DNA of 64,000 nt from Cohnella endophytica (GCF_003628305.1 NZ_RBZM01000006.1:310001-374000), one strand, 5' to 3'; shown: positions 17,173-27,102, numbered from the stretch's first letter. Notes: generated by a model from the letters alone, not told the origin. Numbers and translations: made by a program.

Positions 17173-20120
17173 GGAAGGCTCTCAAACCCCGCATCGTCAT
17201 TCGTTTGCTCATTGCCGCGATCGTCCTGTTCGGCGCGATTCGTTGGTTTTCCGGATCCGATCCAGTCATCTACGCGTCGAGCGTCAGCGCATCCCAGTTG
17301 CTTAGCTACAAGGACGAAGGCGACAAGCTTCCGTATGCCAAGCTCATGACAGACAATAAGGTCGATCCGTCGGCGGAGCAGGCGCTTCTGCCGATCGCGA
17401 TCAACGCTAACGAATTCGCCGCCGCGGACCCGAAGGCAATGCTCGAGAAGACGAACGATGCGGACGGACCGGCGCTCAATTGGAACAACGCCGAGGGCTG
17501 GGTCGAATGGACGTTCGACGTAGCCGCAGCCGGATGGTATGAGCTCCAACTGGACTACAAACCATTGCCGGGAGGCAATACGGCCGTTATTCGCGGCATT
17601 CAGATCGACGGCAAATTCCCGTTCGCCGAATCCGAGCATCTCGAATTCCAGCGCATATGGAAGGACGCCAAATACCCGTACGACAAAAACGACATCGGCA
17701 TGCAGATCCGTCCTCAGCAGACGGAACTCGTAGGGTGGACGACGAAAGCGGTCGCGGATTTCTCGATTTCTTCGACGCCGCTCCTTTATCGATTGGAGTC
17801 GGGCAAGCATACGCTCAGGCTAGTCGGCGAGAGAGAACCCGTGGCGTTGCGCAACTTGACGTTCCAGCCGCCGAAGCCGACGAAGTCTTACGCGGAATAC
17901 GCTTCCTCGTTTCCTCCGGAAACGCCGGAAGAGAGCTGGTACGCGACCGTCGAAGCGGAAAATTTCCAGCGCAAATCGAGCCTGGCCATCCAGACGGATC
18001 ACTGGTCGGAGCCTTATATTTCGCCGGATCCGAAAGGAAGGATCACGTACAACGTGCTTGGCGGCGCGAGATGGCGTCTGCCCGGGGAGTGGGTCGAATG
18101 GAAAATCTCCGTTCCGAATGACGGTTGGTACGAGATCGACCTCAAAAACTTCCAAAACTACCGCAACGGTTTCCGCGCATATCGGACGATCGAGATCGAC
18201 GGCGAGACGCCGTTCAGCGAGCTCTATCATTTCGGGCTCGATTACCACAAAGAGTTCCTGATCACGACGATCGCGGACGCGGACGGCAAGCCGTATCGTT
18301 TCTATCTCAAGAAAGGCGATCACGCGATCCGGATGACGGCCGACTCCTCGGAGCTTCAGCCGGTCAACTTGGCCTTGAAGGAAACGCTTGAGCAACTGGC
18401 CGCGTTCGACAGACACATCCGTCTCATCACGGGAAACTACAGCGTCAAGGCTTTCGACGCGAACATGGACTCCACGCGCACTTGGGACATGGCGAAATTC
18501 GATCCCGACGTGGACAAAAAGATGCAAGGCTTCATCGATAACCTTCGGAACATTCAAGACTATATTAACGGTCTGAACAAGAAAGATTCGGATTTGTCGG
18601 AAGCGATCAAAGTGTCCGTCGGAATGCTCGAGAAGCTGAAGAACGACGTGAACAACATTCCGAACAAGATAGACGATTTCGCGACGATCCAAAGCAAGAT
18701 CGGAACGTGGATGTCCACGCTGACGCAGCAACCGTTGTTGTTCGACTTCATCGTCGTGCGGACGCCGGGAACGAAGACCGGCTTGAAGGAGCCTACGCCG
18801 TTATCGCGCATTCCATACTCGCTTGTGGACTTCGGTCGCTCTTTCTACATGGATTACGACAATCGCAAGAGCAACGAGAAGGAAGCCATTACGATCTGGA
18901 TTCAACGAGGCCGCGATTACGCGGACTTGCTACGCGAATTGGTCGATCAGGAATTCACGCCGAAGACGGGCATCCAGGTCAACATTAACCTTATGCCGAA
19001 TCCGAACCAGCTCGTGCTCGGCAACGCCGCGGGCGACGTTCCGGACATCGCGCTCGGCATCGGCGAAGCCACGCCGGCGGACTTCGCGATGCGGAACGCG
19101 GTCGAAGATCTATCCAAGTATCCGGGCTTCGACGAAGTGAAAAACCGCTTCATTCCGGGGGCGAGCCGCTCGCTTGATTACAACGGCGGAACATACGGGT
19201 TGCCGGAAGTCGAGAATTTCCAGGTTCTTTTCTACAGGACGGATATTTTCGAACGATTGAAGCTGAAAGTTCCGGACACTTGGGACGACGTCTTCAACAT
19301 ACTGCCGACTCTCCAGGAGAACGGGATGACGATGAACTATCCGAAGGCGGACTTCTCCACGATGTTCTTCGAGAACGGCGCCGAAGTGTATTCGCCCGAA
19401 GGATTGAAGGCGAACTTGGCCTCGAATGAAGGGCTTAAGGCATTCCAACGCTGGACGGATCTTTACCGCAAATATAATCTCCCGATCGACATCCCGGCGT
19501 TTTTCCAGCATTTCCGCGATGGAGATATACCGATCGGGGTCGCCGACTTCAGTACTTACGTGCAGTTGCAGGTCGCCGCTCCGGAAATTACGGGCCACTG
19601 GGCGATCGCGCCGCTGCCCGGCATCAAGCAACCGGACGGCAAGGTTGCGAGATGGTCGCCGCAGAGCTTATCGGCGGCGATGATCATGAAGAAAAGCGAG
19701 AAAAAGGACCAAGCCTGGGAGTTCCTGAAATGGTGGACATCCGGCGAGGCGCAGGCGCAATACGCCAAGGACATCGAATCTTTCTACGGCATCGAATTTA
19801 GGTGGAATACGGCGAACGTCGACGCGATGAAGTCGTTGTCGTGGCCGGCCGAGGATCTCAAGGCGATCCGCGAGCAAGCTCGCTGGGCAAAGAACATGCC
19901 TTACGTGCCCGGCTATTACTTCCTATCGCGGGAGATGGAATTCGCATGGAACCGCACCGTGTTCGACGGGATGCCCGCGGAGGAGTCGCTCGAGAAAGCC
20001 CAGATCAGCCTGCAGCGGGAAATGAACCGACGGCAGAAGGACTTCGGCATCGACCCCAAAGATAATCTAGGCATCCGGCAAATCCAGCAGCCTTACGAAT
20101 GGGAGGAATCTAAGCCATGA
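17169..20120 (+). CDS. Membrane-tethered extracellular solute-binding protein with carbohydrate-binding-like modules
   Basis: The 983-residue protein starts with a basic stretch and one transmembrane anchor (about 10-25). There is no lipobox cysteine. Two similar beta-sandwich modules follow (about 80-240 and 250-415; each has a WVEW strand, GGW/GW-YEL or YEIDL and RxxEIDGxxPF/QIDGKFPF), which look like CBM35-type domains. A charged helical segment spans about 420-540. A family 1 type sugar-binding domain fills about 570-960 (AITIWIQRGRDYADLLRELVDQEFTPKTGI, then LPEVENFQVLFYRTDIFERL). Usual CUT1 binding proteins are lipoproteins of 400-550 residues, so this is about twice normal size. It overlaps the ATPase and the next permease by 4 bases on each side. 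Confidence 0.88.
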   Translation: MRKALKPRIVIRLLIAAIVLFGAIRWFSGSDPVIYASSVSASQLLSYKDEGDKLPYAKLMTDNKVDPSAEQALLPIAINANEFAAADPKAMLEKTNDADGPALNWNNAEGWVEWTFDVAAAGWYELQLDYKPLPGGNTAVIRGIQIDGKFPFAESEHLEFQRIWKDAKYPYDKNDIGMQIRPQQTELVGWTTKAVADFSISSTPLLYRLESGKHTLRLVGEREPVALRNLTFQPPKPTKSYAEYASSFPPETPEESWYATVEAENFQRKSSLAIQTDHWSEPYISPDPKGRITYNVLGGARWRLPGEWVEWKISVPNDGWYEIDLKNFQNYRNGFRAYRTIEIDGETPFSELYHFGLDYHKEFLITTIADADGKPYRFYLKKGDHAIRMTADSSELQPVNLALKETLEQLAAFDRHIRLITGNYSVKAFDANMDSTRTWDMAKFDPDVDKKMQGFIDNLRNIQDYINGLNKKDSDLSEAIKVSVGMLEKLKNDVNNIPNKIDDFATIQSKIGTWMSTLTQQPLLFDFIVVRTPGTKTGLKEPTPLSRIPYSLVDFGRSFYMDYDNRKSNEKEAITIWIQRGRDYADLLRELVDQEFTPKTGIQVNINLMPNPNQLVLGNAAGDVPDIALGIGEATPADFAMRNAVEDLSKYPGFDEVKNRFIPGASRSLDYNGGTYGLPEVENFQVLFYRTDIFERLKLKVPDTWDDVFNILPTLQENGMTMNYPKADFSTMFFENGAEVYSPEGLKANLASNEGLKAFQRWTDLYRKYNLPIDIPAFFQHFRDGDIPIGVADFSTYVQLQVAAPEITGHWAIAPLPGIKQPDGKVARWSPQSLSAAMIMKKSEKKDQAWEFLKWWTSGEAQAQYAKDIESFYGIEFRWNTANVDAMKSLSWPAEDLKAIREQARWAKNMPYVPGYYFLSREMEFAWNRTVFDGMPAEESLEKAQISLQREMNRRQKDFGIDPKDNLGIRQIQQPYEWEESKP

Positions 20121-21088
20121 ATACGGAGCTTTCTCCCGGCTTAACCAAAATCGTACCGCAATCGTCCATCAGGTTGAAATGGAACCGGTTCTGGCGGGAA
20201 ATCCGGCGCGACAGCTTCTGCTACTTGTTTCTCGCGCCTTTCCTGATCTGCTTCACCGCATTCATCGTCATCCCGGTCATCATGGCCGCCACGCTGGGCT
20301 TCACGTCCTACGATGGATTCGGTTCGCTGCGGTTCATCGGGTTCGACAACTATATCATGCTGTTCACGCAAGACGTCGTGTTCTTGACCAAAGCGTTGCC
20401 GAACACGTTCATGTTCGCGCTTATCGTCGGTCCCGGCGGCTATGCGCTAGCCTTCCTGTTCGCTTGGCTGATTCATCAGCTGCCGATCCGCATCCGCGAT
20501 TATTACACGCTCGCGTTCTACGCGCCGTCTATGGCGGGAGGCGTAGCGCTGTCGGTCGTCTGGATCGCGGCGTTCAGCGGAGACCGCGTCGGATACTTGA
20601 ATAACTTTTTGTTGACCATGGGCTGGATCGATAATCCGATCATTTGGCTGCAGAACCCCAAATATTTGCTCAATATCATGATCATCGTGTCCCTCTGGAT
20701 CAGCTTCAGCGTCGGTTTCCTCGCGATGCTGGCGGGCTTGCAGACGGTTAACCGGGAATTGTACGAAGCGGGCAGGATCGACGGCATTTCCAACCGGCTT
20801 CAGGAAGTGTTCTACATCACGGTTCCTTCGATGAAGCCGCAGATGCTGTTCTCCGCGGTTATGACGATCGTGACGACGCTGAAGGCGGGCGCCATCTCTA
20901 CCCAGTTAACGGGTTTGCCTATCACCCCGCAATATTCGGGCCACTTGATCATTAACCACATCGACGATTATGCGTTCATTCGCTTCGAACTCGGTTACGC
21001 TTCGTCCGTCTCGGTTATGTTGCTGATCGTCAGCTACTTTGCCATGAGATTCGCGTACCGGCTGTTCGGCTCGAAGGAGGAGGCGTAA
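20117..21088 (+). CDS. Sugar ABC importer permease, MalF type (first pair)
   Basis: The 323-residue product has six predicted membrane helices and the EAA loop YEAGRIDGISNRLQEVFYITVP, which docks on the ATPase. The start overlaps the preceding stop by 4 bases (ATGA) and the next permease follows 3 bases later. The N-terminal cytoplasmic stretch of about 30 residues before helix one is normal for this subunit. With the gene at 21092 it forms the first of two permease pairs in the cluster and should pair with the tethered binding protein encoded just before it. Confidence 0.92.
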   Translation: MNTELSPGLTKIVPQSSIRLKWNRFWREIRRDSFCYLFLAPFLICFTAFIVIPVIMAATLGFTSYDGFGSLRFIGFDNYIMLFTQDVVFLTKALPNTFMFALIVGPGGYALAFLFAWLIHQLPIRIRDYYTLAFYAPSMAGGVALSVVWIAAFSGDRVGYLNNFLLTMGWIDNPIIWLQNPKYLLNIMIIVSLWISFSVGFLAMLAGLQTVNRELYEAGRIDGISNRLQEVFYITVPSMKPQMLFSAVMTIVTTLKAGAISTQLTGLPITPQYSGHLIINHIDDYAFIRFELGYASSVSVMLLIVSYFAMRFAYRLFGSKEEA

Positions 21089-21091
21089 CCG

Positions 21092-21952
21092 ATGCTTTTA
21101 AGCAGACTTCGCAGAATTACGTTTTTCGATTTCGCGCTGGTTCTCGGATTTACCGCCCTTGCCGCGTTTATGTCGCTTCCGATCATCTTTATTTTGAACC
21201 ATGCGTTTAAGCCGACGAACGAGCTGTTTCTGTTTCCGCCGCGCTTCTTCGTGCAAAATCCGACGTTCAGCAACTTCGAGCAATTGTTCCTCCACGCTAC
21301 GAACGCGACGGTCCCATTTAGCCGTTACGTGTTCAACAGCGTTGTGGTAGTGACGATGACCCTCGTCAGCGTCATTGTCGTCAGCACGATGGCCGCATAC
21401 GTACTCGCCAAGTACCGGTTCCATTTCAAGCAGATCATTCTGTCGATGATTACGCTGTCCCTCATGTTCGCGCCGGAGACGGTCGGCATTCCGAGGTATC
21501 TGATCATTAGCGGCATTCATTTGAACAATACGTATCTCGGTCACGTTTTGCCTGCGCTCGCTTCTCCTATCGCGGTATTCATGCTCGTCGGCTTTATATC
21601 GCAAATTCCGAACGAGTTGCTCGAGGCGGCCAAGATCGACGGAGCCAGCCATGTCGGCATCTTCGCGAGAATCGTGCTGCCATTGTCGGTGCCCGCGATC
21701 GCGACGATCTCGATCTTCACCTTTCAAGGCGTGTGGGGCGACGTGGAAACGTCGACGTTGTTCATGCAGGACGAAACGATGCGAACGCTCGCCTTTTACG
21801 TGAACAGCTTGCTCAGCGGTTTGCAGAACAGCGTGGCCGCGCAGAACGTGGCGGCCGCTGCCGGCTTGCTCATGTTCATCCCGAACTTGATTATTTTCTT
21901 GCTCTTCCAGCGAAAAGTGCTTGAAACGATGATCCATTCCGGAATCAAGTAA
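21092..21952 (+). CDS. Sugar ABC importer permease, MalG type (first pair)
   Basis: The product is 286 residues with six membrane helices and the EAA loop LEAAKIDGASHVGIFARIVLP. It starts 3 bases after the MalF-type gene, with GGAGGAGG in the end of that gene as ribosome site. This is the second half of a heterodimeric membrane domain for sugar or oligosaccharide uptake. It is followed after 26 bases by the NHL/Yip1 gene on the same strand, consistent with one transcript. Confidence 0.92.
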   Translation: MLLSRLRRITFFDFALVLGFTALAAFMSLPIIFILNHAFKPTNELFLFPPRFFVQNPTFSNFEQLFLHATNATVPFSRYVFNSVVVVTMTLVSVIVVSTMAAYVLAKYRFHFKQIILSMITLSLMFAPETVGIPRYLIISGIHLNNTYLGHVLPALASPIAVFMLVGFISQIPNELLEAAKIDGASHVGIFARIVLPLSVPAIATISIFTFQGVWGDVETSTLFMQDETMRTLAFYVNSLLSGLQNSVAAQNVAAAAGLLMFIPNLIIFLLFQRKVLETMIHSGIK

Positions 21953-21978
21953 TTCCATCAGCAAAGGAAGTCGTAACG

Positions 21979-23991
21979 ATGAAGAGATTGCTTGCTTTCC
22001 TGCTTCTGGCGACGACGGCTTTGCTCGTCGCGCCGGGAACGTCGCTCGCGAGGTTGCCTTATCCGACCAACTTCTACGACGGCTCGCAGTGGCTGCGCAT
22101 TCAGGCGGTCTATACCCCCGCGGCCGCTTTCGGAGCCGATCTGGAGGAGCCGGTCGACTTGCAGGTCGGACCGGACGACAAAGTATACGTGGCCGATAAG
22201 AAAACCGACAAGGTCGTCGTGCTGGGAACCGACGGACAACCGATCCGGACGCTCGGGGACGAGGAGGACGGTCCCGGCAAGCTGAGCGGACCGGAAGGCG
22301 TATTCGTCACCTCGGATAACCTTGTATATGTAGCCGATACCGGCAATCAGCGGATCGCCGTATTCGGCGCGGACGGCGCATTCGTTCGGGAATACAAAAA
22401 ACCGGAAACGACGTTGCTCGCTTCTCAGCGTTTCGTGCCGGTGAAGCTCGTCGTAGACCGGCGAGGCGTCATGTACGTCCAAACAAGTTCATCTTACCAG
22501 GGGCTACTCCGGATGAGCCAAGACGGAGAGTTCATGGGCTACTTCGGCGCGAACAAAGCCCAGCAGTCCGTGCTTAGCTGGGTCAAGAAGCTCATCCTCA
22601 ACAAGGAACAACTGGCGAAGGAAACCCCGAATTTGCCGAAGCCGATCACGAACGTCTCGATCGATCAGGACGGTTTCATCTACACGTCTACGGGCGGAGA
22701 TTACGGCAAGGGGGCCATCCGCAAGCTGAACGCCGGCGGCGTCGATTCGTTCAAGAACAAGACGTTGGAGCATGGACACGGCATCGTGGATACCGCGATC
22801 GACAAAGAAGGATTCTTGTATAACGTGGACATGGATTCGGCAAGGGTCAACATCTACGATCGCAACGGCAAAGCGTTGTTCGCGTTCGGCTTTATCGACA
22901 ACAATACGCAACAATACGGAGTGCTCGGATTTCCTACGGGTCTCGGCGTCGATTCGAAATACAACATCTGGATCGCCGATAGCCGGACGAAGACGATTCA
23001 GAAGTACGCGAGAACGGAATTCGGCAGCGACGTTCTGAGCGCGCTCGTGCTCTACATGGATGGAAAATACGAGGAAAGCAAGCCTTACTGGGAACGCGTC
23101 GACGCCCGGAACGAGATGTATACCGGCATCTACCAGGGACTTGGCAAAGTGTATTTGCACGAAGGCAAATACGGCGACGCTCTCGATTATATGAAGGAAG
23201 CTTTCGATAAGGACGGTTATTCCAAAGCGTTCTGGGAAGTCCGTCTCGACTGGCTGCAGAATCACTTCGTCGGGCTGGCCGGGGGATTGGTCGCATTTTT
23301 CGCCGTCGTCACGTTAGGGGTTCGATGGCTGCGCAAATGGCTCGGCCGCAAGAAGTTTTCCGAGTTCTGGAGCAAGCAATTGACCGACCTGAGAACGTTC
23401 GGATTCACGATGTTCCATCCGTACCAAGGCTTCTACAAGCTCAAGGAGACGAAGGTGTCGCCTTTGGTGACGATTCTCATTCTAGTCGCCGTGCTGCTCG
23501 TCAAAATCTTGTCGGTATACGAGACCGGATTTTTGTTCCATCCCGTGGATTTGTCGCAGATCGATTTGGTCCGGGAGCTCGAATTTTTCGTTCTGCCCTG
23601 GATTACTTGGATTATCGCGAACTATCTCGTCTGCAGCGTAAAGGACGGCGAAGGAAAATTCAGGGAAGTCGTCCAGGGCAGCACGTTCGCGCTTATGCCG
23701 TACTTGTTCTTCTCGGTACCGCTTCTCGTGCTGTCCAACGTCGTGACGCTCGACGAGAAGGTCATTATCGGCACGCTAACCTCGGTTATGACTCTATGGC
23801 TGGGCGCGATGTTCATCGTCATGACGCAAGTTATCCATAACTTCGACTTTATGGAGACGATCAAGAATTCGGCGATTACGGTATTCGCTATCGGTACGAT
23901 CTGGCTGTTCGGGTTCATCGTATTCGGCCTCTCTTACAACTTGTACGACTTCTTCTATCAGCTTTACAAAGAGGTGAGTTTCTATCGTTAA
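21979..23991 (+). CDS. NHL-repeat / TPR-like / Yip1-domain membrane protein
   Basis: The 670-residue product has a cleavable signal peptide (about 1-25). An extracellular beta-propeller of NHL-type repeats follows (about 35-350; DLQVGPDDKVYVADKKTDKVVVL, VYVADTGNQRIAVF, LGVDSKYNIWIADSRTKTIQKY). Next is a short TPR-like helical stretch (about 355-415, YEESKPYWERV, KVYLHEGKYGDALDYMKEAF), one transmembrane segment near 430, and a C-terminal Yip1-like domain with about five membrane spans (about 475-665). The start follows AAAGGAAG. No transport or catalytic motif is visible. Its place between two permease pairs suggests an accessory role in the importer, such as assembly or substrate funnelling; this is inference. 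Confidence 0.8.
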   Translation: MKRLLAFLLLATTALLVAPGTSLARLPYPTNFYDGSQWLRIQAVYTPAAAFGADLEEPVDLQVGPDDKVYVADKKTDKVVVLGTDGQPIRTLGDEEDGPGKLSGPEGVFVTSDNLVYVADTGNQRIAVFGADGAFVREYKKPETTLLASQRFVPVKLVVDRRGVMYVQTSSSYQGLLRMSQDGEFMGYFGANKAQQSVLSWVKKLILNKEQLAKETPNLPKPITNVSIDQDGFIYTSTGGDYGKGAIRKLNAGGVDSFKNKTLEHGHGIVDTAIDKEGFLYNVDMDSARVNIYDRNGKALFAFGFIDNNTQQYGVLGFPTGLGVDSKYNIWIADSRTKTIQKYARTEFGSDVLSALVLYMDGKYEESKPYWERVDARNEMYTGIYQGLGKVYLHEGKYGDALDYMKEAFDKDGYSKAFWEVRLDWLQNHFVGLAGGLVAFFAVVTLGVRWLRKWLGRKKFSEFWSKQLTDLRTFGFTMFHPYQGFYKLKETKVSPLVTILILVAVLLVKILSVYETGFLFHPVDLSQIDLVRELEFFVLPWITWIIANYLVCSVKDGEGKFREVVQGSTFALMPYLFFSVPLLVLSNVVTLDEKVIIGTLTSVMTLWLGAMFIVMTQVIHNFDFMETIKNSAITVFAIGTIWLFGFIVFGLSYNLYDFFYQLYKEVSFYR

Positions 23992-26206
23992 CTTCATCAA
24001 GCGCCTATCCCTTCGCGTAAAGCTGATTTCGATCGCGGTTCTTATTCTGATCGTTTACTTGCTGAGCTTTTTCCTTCGCGGCGGAACGCCTAGCGCCGCG
24101 GAGACATTCGCTAAAGCCGGGATAAACGTTGCGGAGGCTGCGCATGCGGCCTTGTACCAGGGCGAAGCTTGGAAGCCGAAACCCGGCGCGGACGGATTCG
24201 CCTTGGCGCTGGAGAACGAGTCTTATGCGCTTTATATCAGGCCGGACGACACGCAGATCGCGGTCGTGAACAAGCGCAACGGCTACCGATGGACCAGCAA
24301 TCCGACGGAGGAACAGCTTAAAGAAGAGAAAACCAAGGGCTTGCCGCTGCAAAATCTGAAATCGCCTTTCGCATTGGTGTTCGTCATGACCCAAGGCAAA
24401 GACCAGACGATTCGGGATACGTTAAACGTTTCTTCGCCGAAGATGGAAGTAGCTATGATCAAGAACGACAAAGGCGTACAAATCTCTTACTGGTTCCCGG
24501 AAAAGAAAATCGGATTGGCGATTCAATACGAGCTGACGACGCAAGGGTTGAAGGTAAGGGTACCGACCGACGGCATCCGCGAAGAAGGCGAATTCGTCGT
24601 CTTCACGCTCGACCTGTTGCCGTATTTCGGAGCCGCTACCTCTAAGGAAGACGGTTACCTGTTCGTGCCCGACGGTCCGGGCGGCTTGATCCGTTTCGAT
24701 TCCGAGCAGGCCGATATTTCCCGCGGCTACAACCACGAGGTATACGGTTCGGAGATTACGAACATGGCGAACTACACGAGGTCCGGCGAGCGAAGGGAAG
24801 ATATCGCCTACCCGGTATTCGGCGTGAAGAAGGGCGACAACGCATACGTGGCCGTGCTCACCCAAGGAGGGGATTCGGCGAACATCAGCGCGATGCCGCC
24901 GGGCTTGAAGACTTCCTTCTACAACGTGAACTCGAATCAGATCTATCGCGAGGAGTACCTGTACCAAGTCAGCCGGTTGTCGACGCCGACGAAGGCCAAC
25001 CAGAAACAACGACTGGATAGGGACCGAGAGGTCGAATACCGCTTCCTGACCGGGGAAGATGCTGGTTACGTCGGCATGGCGAAGTCTTACCGCGAGTATC
25101 TGAAGGCGAACGGACAATTGACGCAAACTCTGAAGCCGGTTTCGCACGCGCCGATGTACCTGAAGATCTTCGGCGGCAATTTCAGGGAAGCTTACAACCG
25201 GATCCAGTACGTTACCGCGACGACGTTCCCCCAGGCGACGGAAATCGTCAAGTCGTTAAAGGATAAGGGGATGACGAACGCCAAGGTCATCTACTACGGT
25301 TGGCAGGATCAGGGCGACTACAACATGGAGAAACGATTCCCGATAGAGAAATCGCTCGGAGGGGATTCGGAAGCCAAGAAGTTCGTCTCGGAGATGAAGA
25401 AGGAGAACATCGACGTCATTTTCCAAGACGATTTCTCCTGGATCGACTCGGCGTCGGCCTCTTCGGGCAAGAACAACGCCATTCGCGGAATCGACGGCAC
25501 GGCGTTCGACGGCTACGGGTGGTACATGGCGAAGCCGGAAAAGACGGTCCGCGAAGCTTACGACACGATCGACAAGCTCAAGGACATCGGCGTGGCGGGA
25601 ATCCACTACAATATGCTCGGCGAGGTGCCGTTCAACGATTACGATCCTTCGGGCATCAGAACCCGGGAATATACGATCGATGCCTACAAAGGCTTGCTCG
25701 ACTATACCCGCAAGCAGCTCGGATCGGCTAGCGTCTACCGCGGCAACGCCTATGCGGTCGGCAGCGTCGATTACATCGATTATTTCCCGAACGAATCCAG
25801 CTACGACTTCATGATCGGCGAAACGGTGCCGTTCTACCCGATCGTGCTGCACGGGTACGTGCCTTATTCGTTCGATGAAGGCAACTTGCGCAACAACGTC
25901 GAGGACGAATTCCTGAAAGCTATCGAATACGGCGCGATCCCGACCTACTTCCTGACTTACAAGGATTCGCGCGATCTGAAATACGTCGCTTCTTGGTTGT
26001 TCAGCAGCCAATACGAGAAATGGGCCGATAGGCTCGTCAAGGAATATAAAGATTTCGATGCTTTGTCCGGCTTGTTCTCGCAGACGATCGTCAATCACGA
26101 GAAGCTGACCGCAAACCGATTCGTTACGACTTACGAGGATGGCACTAAAGTGATCGTCGATTACGGCAACAAGTCCTTCAAGGTGGAGAAAGGAGGAGGG
26201 GCATGA
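23984..26206 (+). CDS. DUF5696-type protein, signal-anchored, glycosidase-like fold; probable ATC start
   Basis: The frame is open from 23978 but has no ATG, GTG or TTG until a TTG at 24059, which lies inside the N-terminal membrane helix and has no ribosome site. An ATC codon at 23984 is 7 bases after GAGGTG and yields a normal anchor (IVNFIKRLSLRVKLISIAVL and on), so I place the start there, giving 740 residues. The layout is an anchor, an N-terminal beta-sandwich (about 60-350), a (beta/alpha)8-like region (about 370-640; TNAKVIYYGWQDQGD, IDVIFQDDFSWID, VAGIHYNMLGEV, VSYRGNAY-like) and a C-terminal beta region. This resembles GH-type enzymes, but no tested activity is known to me. It overlaps the Yip1 gene and the next permease. 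Confidence 0.8.
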   Translation: MVNFIKRLSLRVKLISIAVLILIVYLLSFFLRGGTPSAAETFAKAGINVAEAAHAALYQGEAWKPKPGADGFALALENESYALYIRPDDTQIAVVNKRNGYRWTSNPTEEQLKEEKTKGLPLQNLKSPFALVFVMTQGKDQTIRDTLNVSSPKMEVAMIKNDKGVQISYWFPEKKIGLAIQYELTTQGLKVRVPTDGIREEGEFVVFTLDLLPYFGAATSKEDGYLFVPDGPGGLIRFDSEQADISRGYNHEVYGSEITNMANYTRSGERREDIAYPVFGVKKGDNAYVAVLTQGGDSANISAMPPGLKTSFYNVNSNQIYREEYLYQVSRLSTPTKANQKQRLDRDREVEYRFLTGEDAGYVGMAKSYREYLKANGQLTQTLKPVSHAPMYLKIFGGNFREAYNRIQYVTATTFPQATEIVKSLKDKGMTNAKVIYYGWQDQGDYNMEKRFPIEKSLGGDSEAKKFVSEMKKENIDVIFQDDFSWIDSASASSGKNNAIRGIDGTAFDGYGWYMAKPEKTVREAYDTIDKLKDIGVAGIHYNMLGEVPFNDYDPSGIRTREYTIDAYKGLLDYTRKQLGSASVYRGNAYAVGSVDYIDYFPNESSYDFMIGETVPFYPIVLHGYVPYSFDEGNLRNNVEDEFLKAIEYGAIPTYFLTYKDSRDLKYVASWLFSSQYEKWADRLVKEYKDFDALSGLFSQTIVNHEKLTANRFVTTYEDGTKVIVDYGNKSFKVEKGGGA

Positions 26207-27102
26207 CAACCCAGACGAAACAAAGACGCAAGCAGGCGCTCCTCCACCGAACGGGAAGCTATGGCAAAGGCTTGTTGTTCATGCTTCCTTGGTTGATCGG
26301 TTTCTGCGCGTTCGTCGTTATCCCGATCGGTTGGTCGATCTTCATGTCTTTCAATAAAGTGAAGATCGTTCCGGGCGGGTTTAAGTACGAATGGCTTGGG
26401 TTGCAAAATTTCCGCGATGCTTTCCTGAAGGACAACAATTTCCCGGTCGACCTGATTACGTACTTTCAAGAAATGCTGCTCATGGTTCCGATCATCGTCA
26501 TCTTCGCGCTCATGATCTCTCTTATGCTGAATCAACGTTTTCCGGGCCGGTTCATCTACCGCGCGCTCTTCTTCCTGCCCGTTATTTTCGCCACGGGCCA
26601 GGTGCTGTCGGAATTGTTCGTGCAAGGCGCCGGCGAGGTTCCTTTCATTCAGCAATATAACCTGGAGACGATCGTAGACCAATACGTCGGTCCGGAGCTT
26701 GCGAAGACGGTCATGAACGTGCTCGAGAAAGTCATTCTGATTTTGTGGTACTCCGGCGTCCAAATCCTGATCTTCATCGCGGGCTTCCAGACGATCTCCC
26801 CGACGATCTATGAGGCGGTACGCATCGACGGCGCATCCCCATGGGACAGCTTCTGGAAAATCACGCTGCCGGCCAGCATTCCGTTCATCAGCCTGAACGT
26901 GCTGTATACGATCATCGATCTGTTCACGTTCCCGCAAAATCCGATCCTCAAGTACATCAAAGAAAACATGATCAAAGTGGATACCGGGTACGGATACGCG
27001 AGCGCGATGGCCTGGATCTATTTCGGGTTCATCTTCATTCTGATCGCCGTCGTCCTATGGCTGTTCGAACGAACGATGAGAACAAGGAGGGGGCGTTCAT
27101 GA
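26203..27102 (+). CDS. Sugar ABC importer permease, MalF type (second pair)
   Basis: The product is 299 residues with six predicted helices and the EAA loop YEAVRIDGASPWDSFWKITLP. Its ATG overlaps the DUF5696 stop (ATGA). The periplasmic-side loop between helices three and four is longer than in the first pair (about residues 140-185, VQGAGEVPFIQQYNLETIVDQYVGPELAKTV read in parts), so it is not a recent duplicate of the gene at 20117. It should pair with the gene at 27099 and with the lipoprotein at 28208. No ATPase accompanies this pair; the one at 16042 is the likely partner. Confidence 0.92.
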   Translation: MTTQTKQRRKQALLHRTGSYGKGLLFMLPWLIGFCAFVVIPIGWSIFMSFNKVKIVPGGFKYEWLGLQNFRDAFLKDNNFPVDLITYFQEMLLMVPIIVIFALMISLMLNQRFPGRFIYRALFFLPVIFATGQVLSELFVQGAGEVPFIQQYNLETIVDQYVGPELAKTVMNVLEKVILILWYSGVQILIFIAGFQTISPTIYEAVRIDGASPWDSFWKITLPASIPFISLNVLYTIIDLFTFPQNPILKYIKENMIKVDTGYGYASAMAWIYFGFIFILIAVVLWLFERTMRTRRGRS

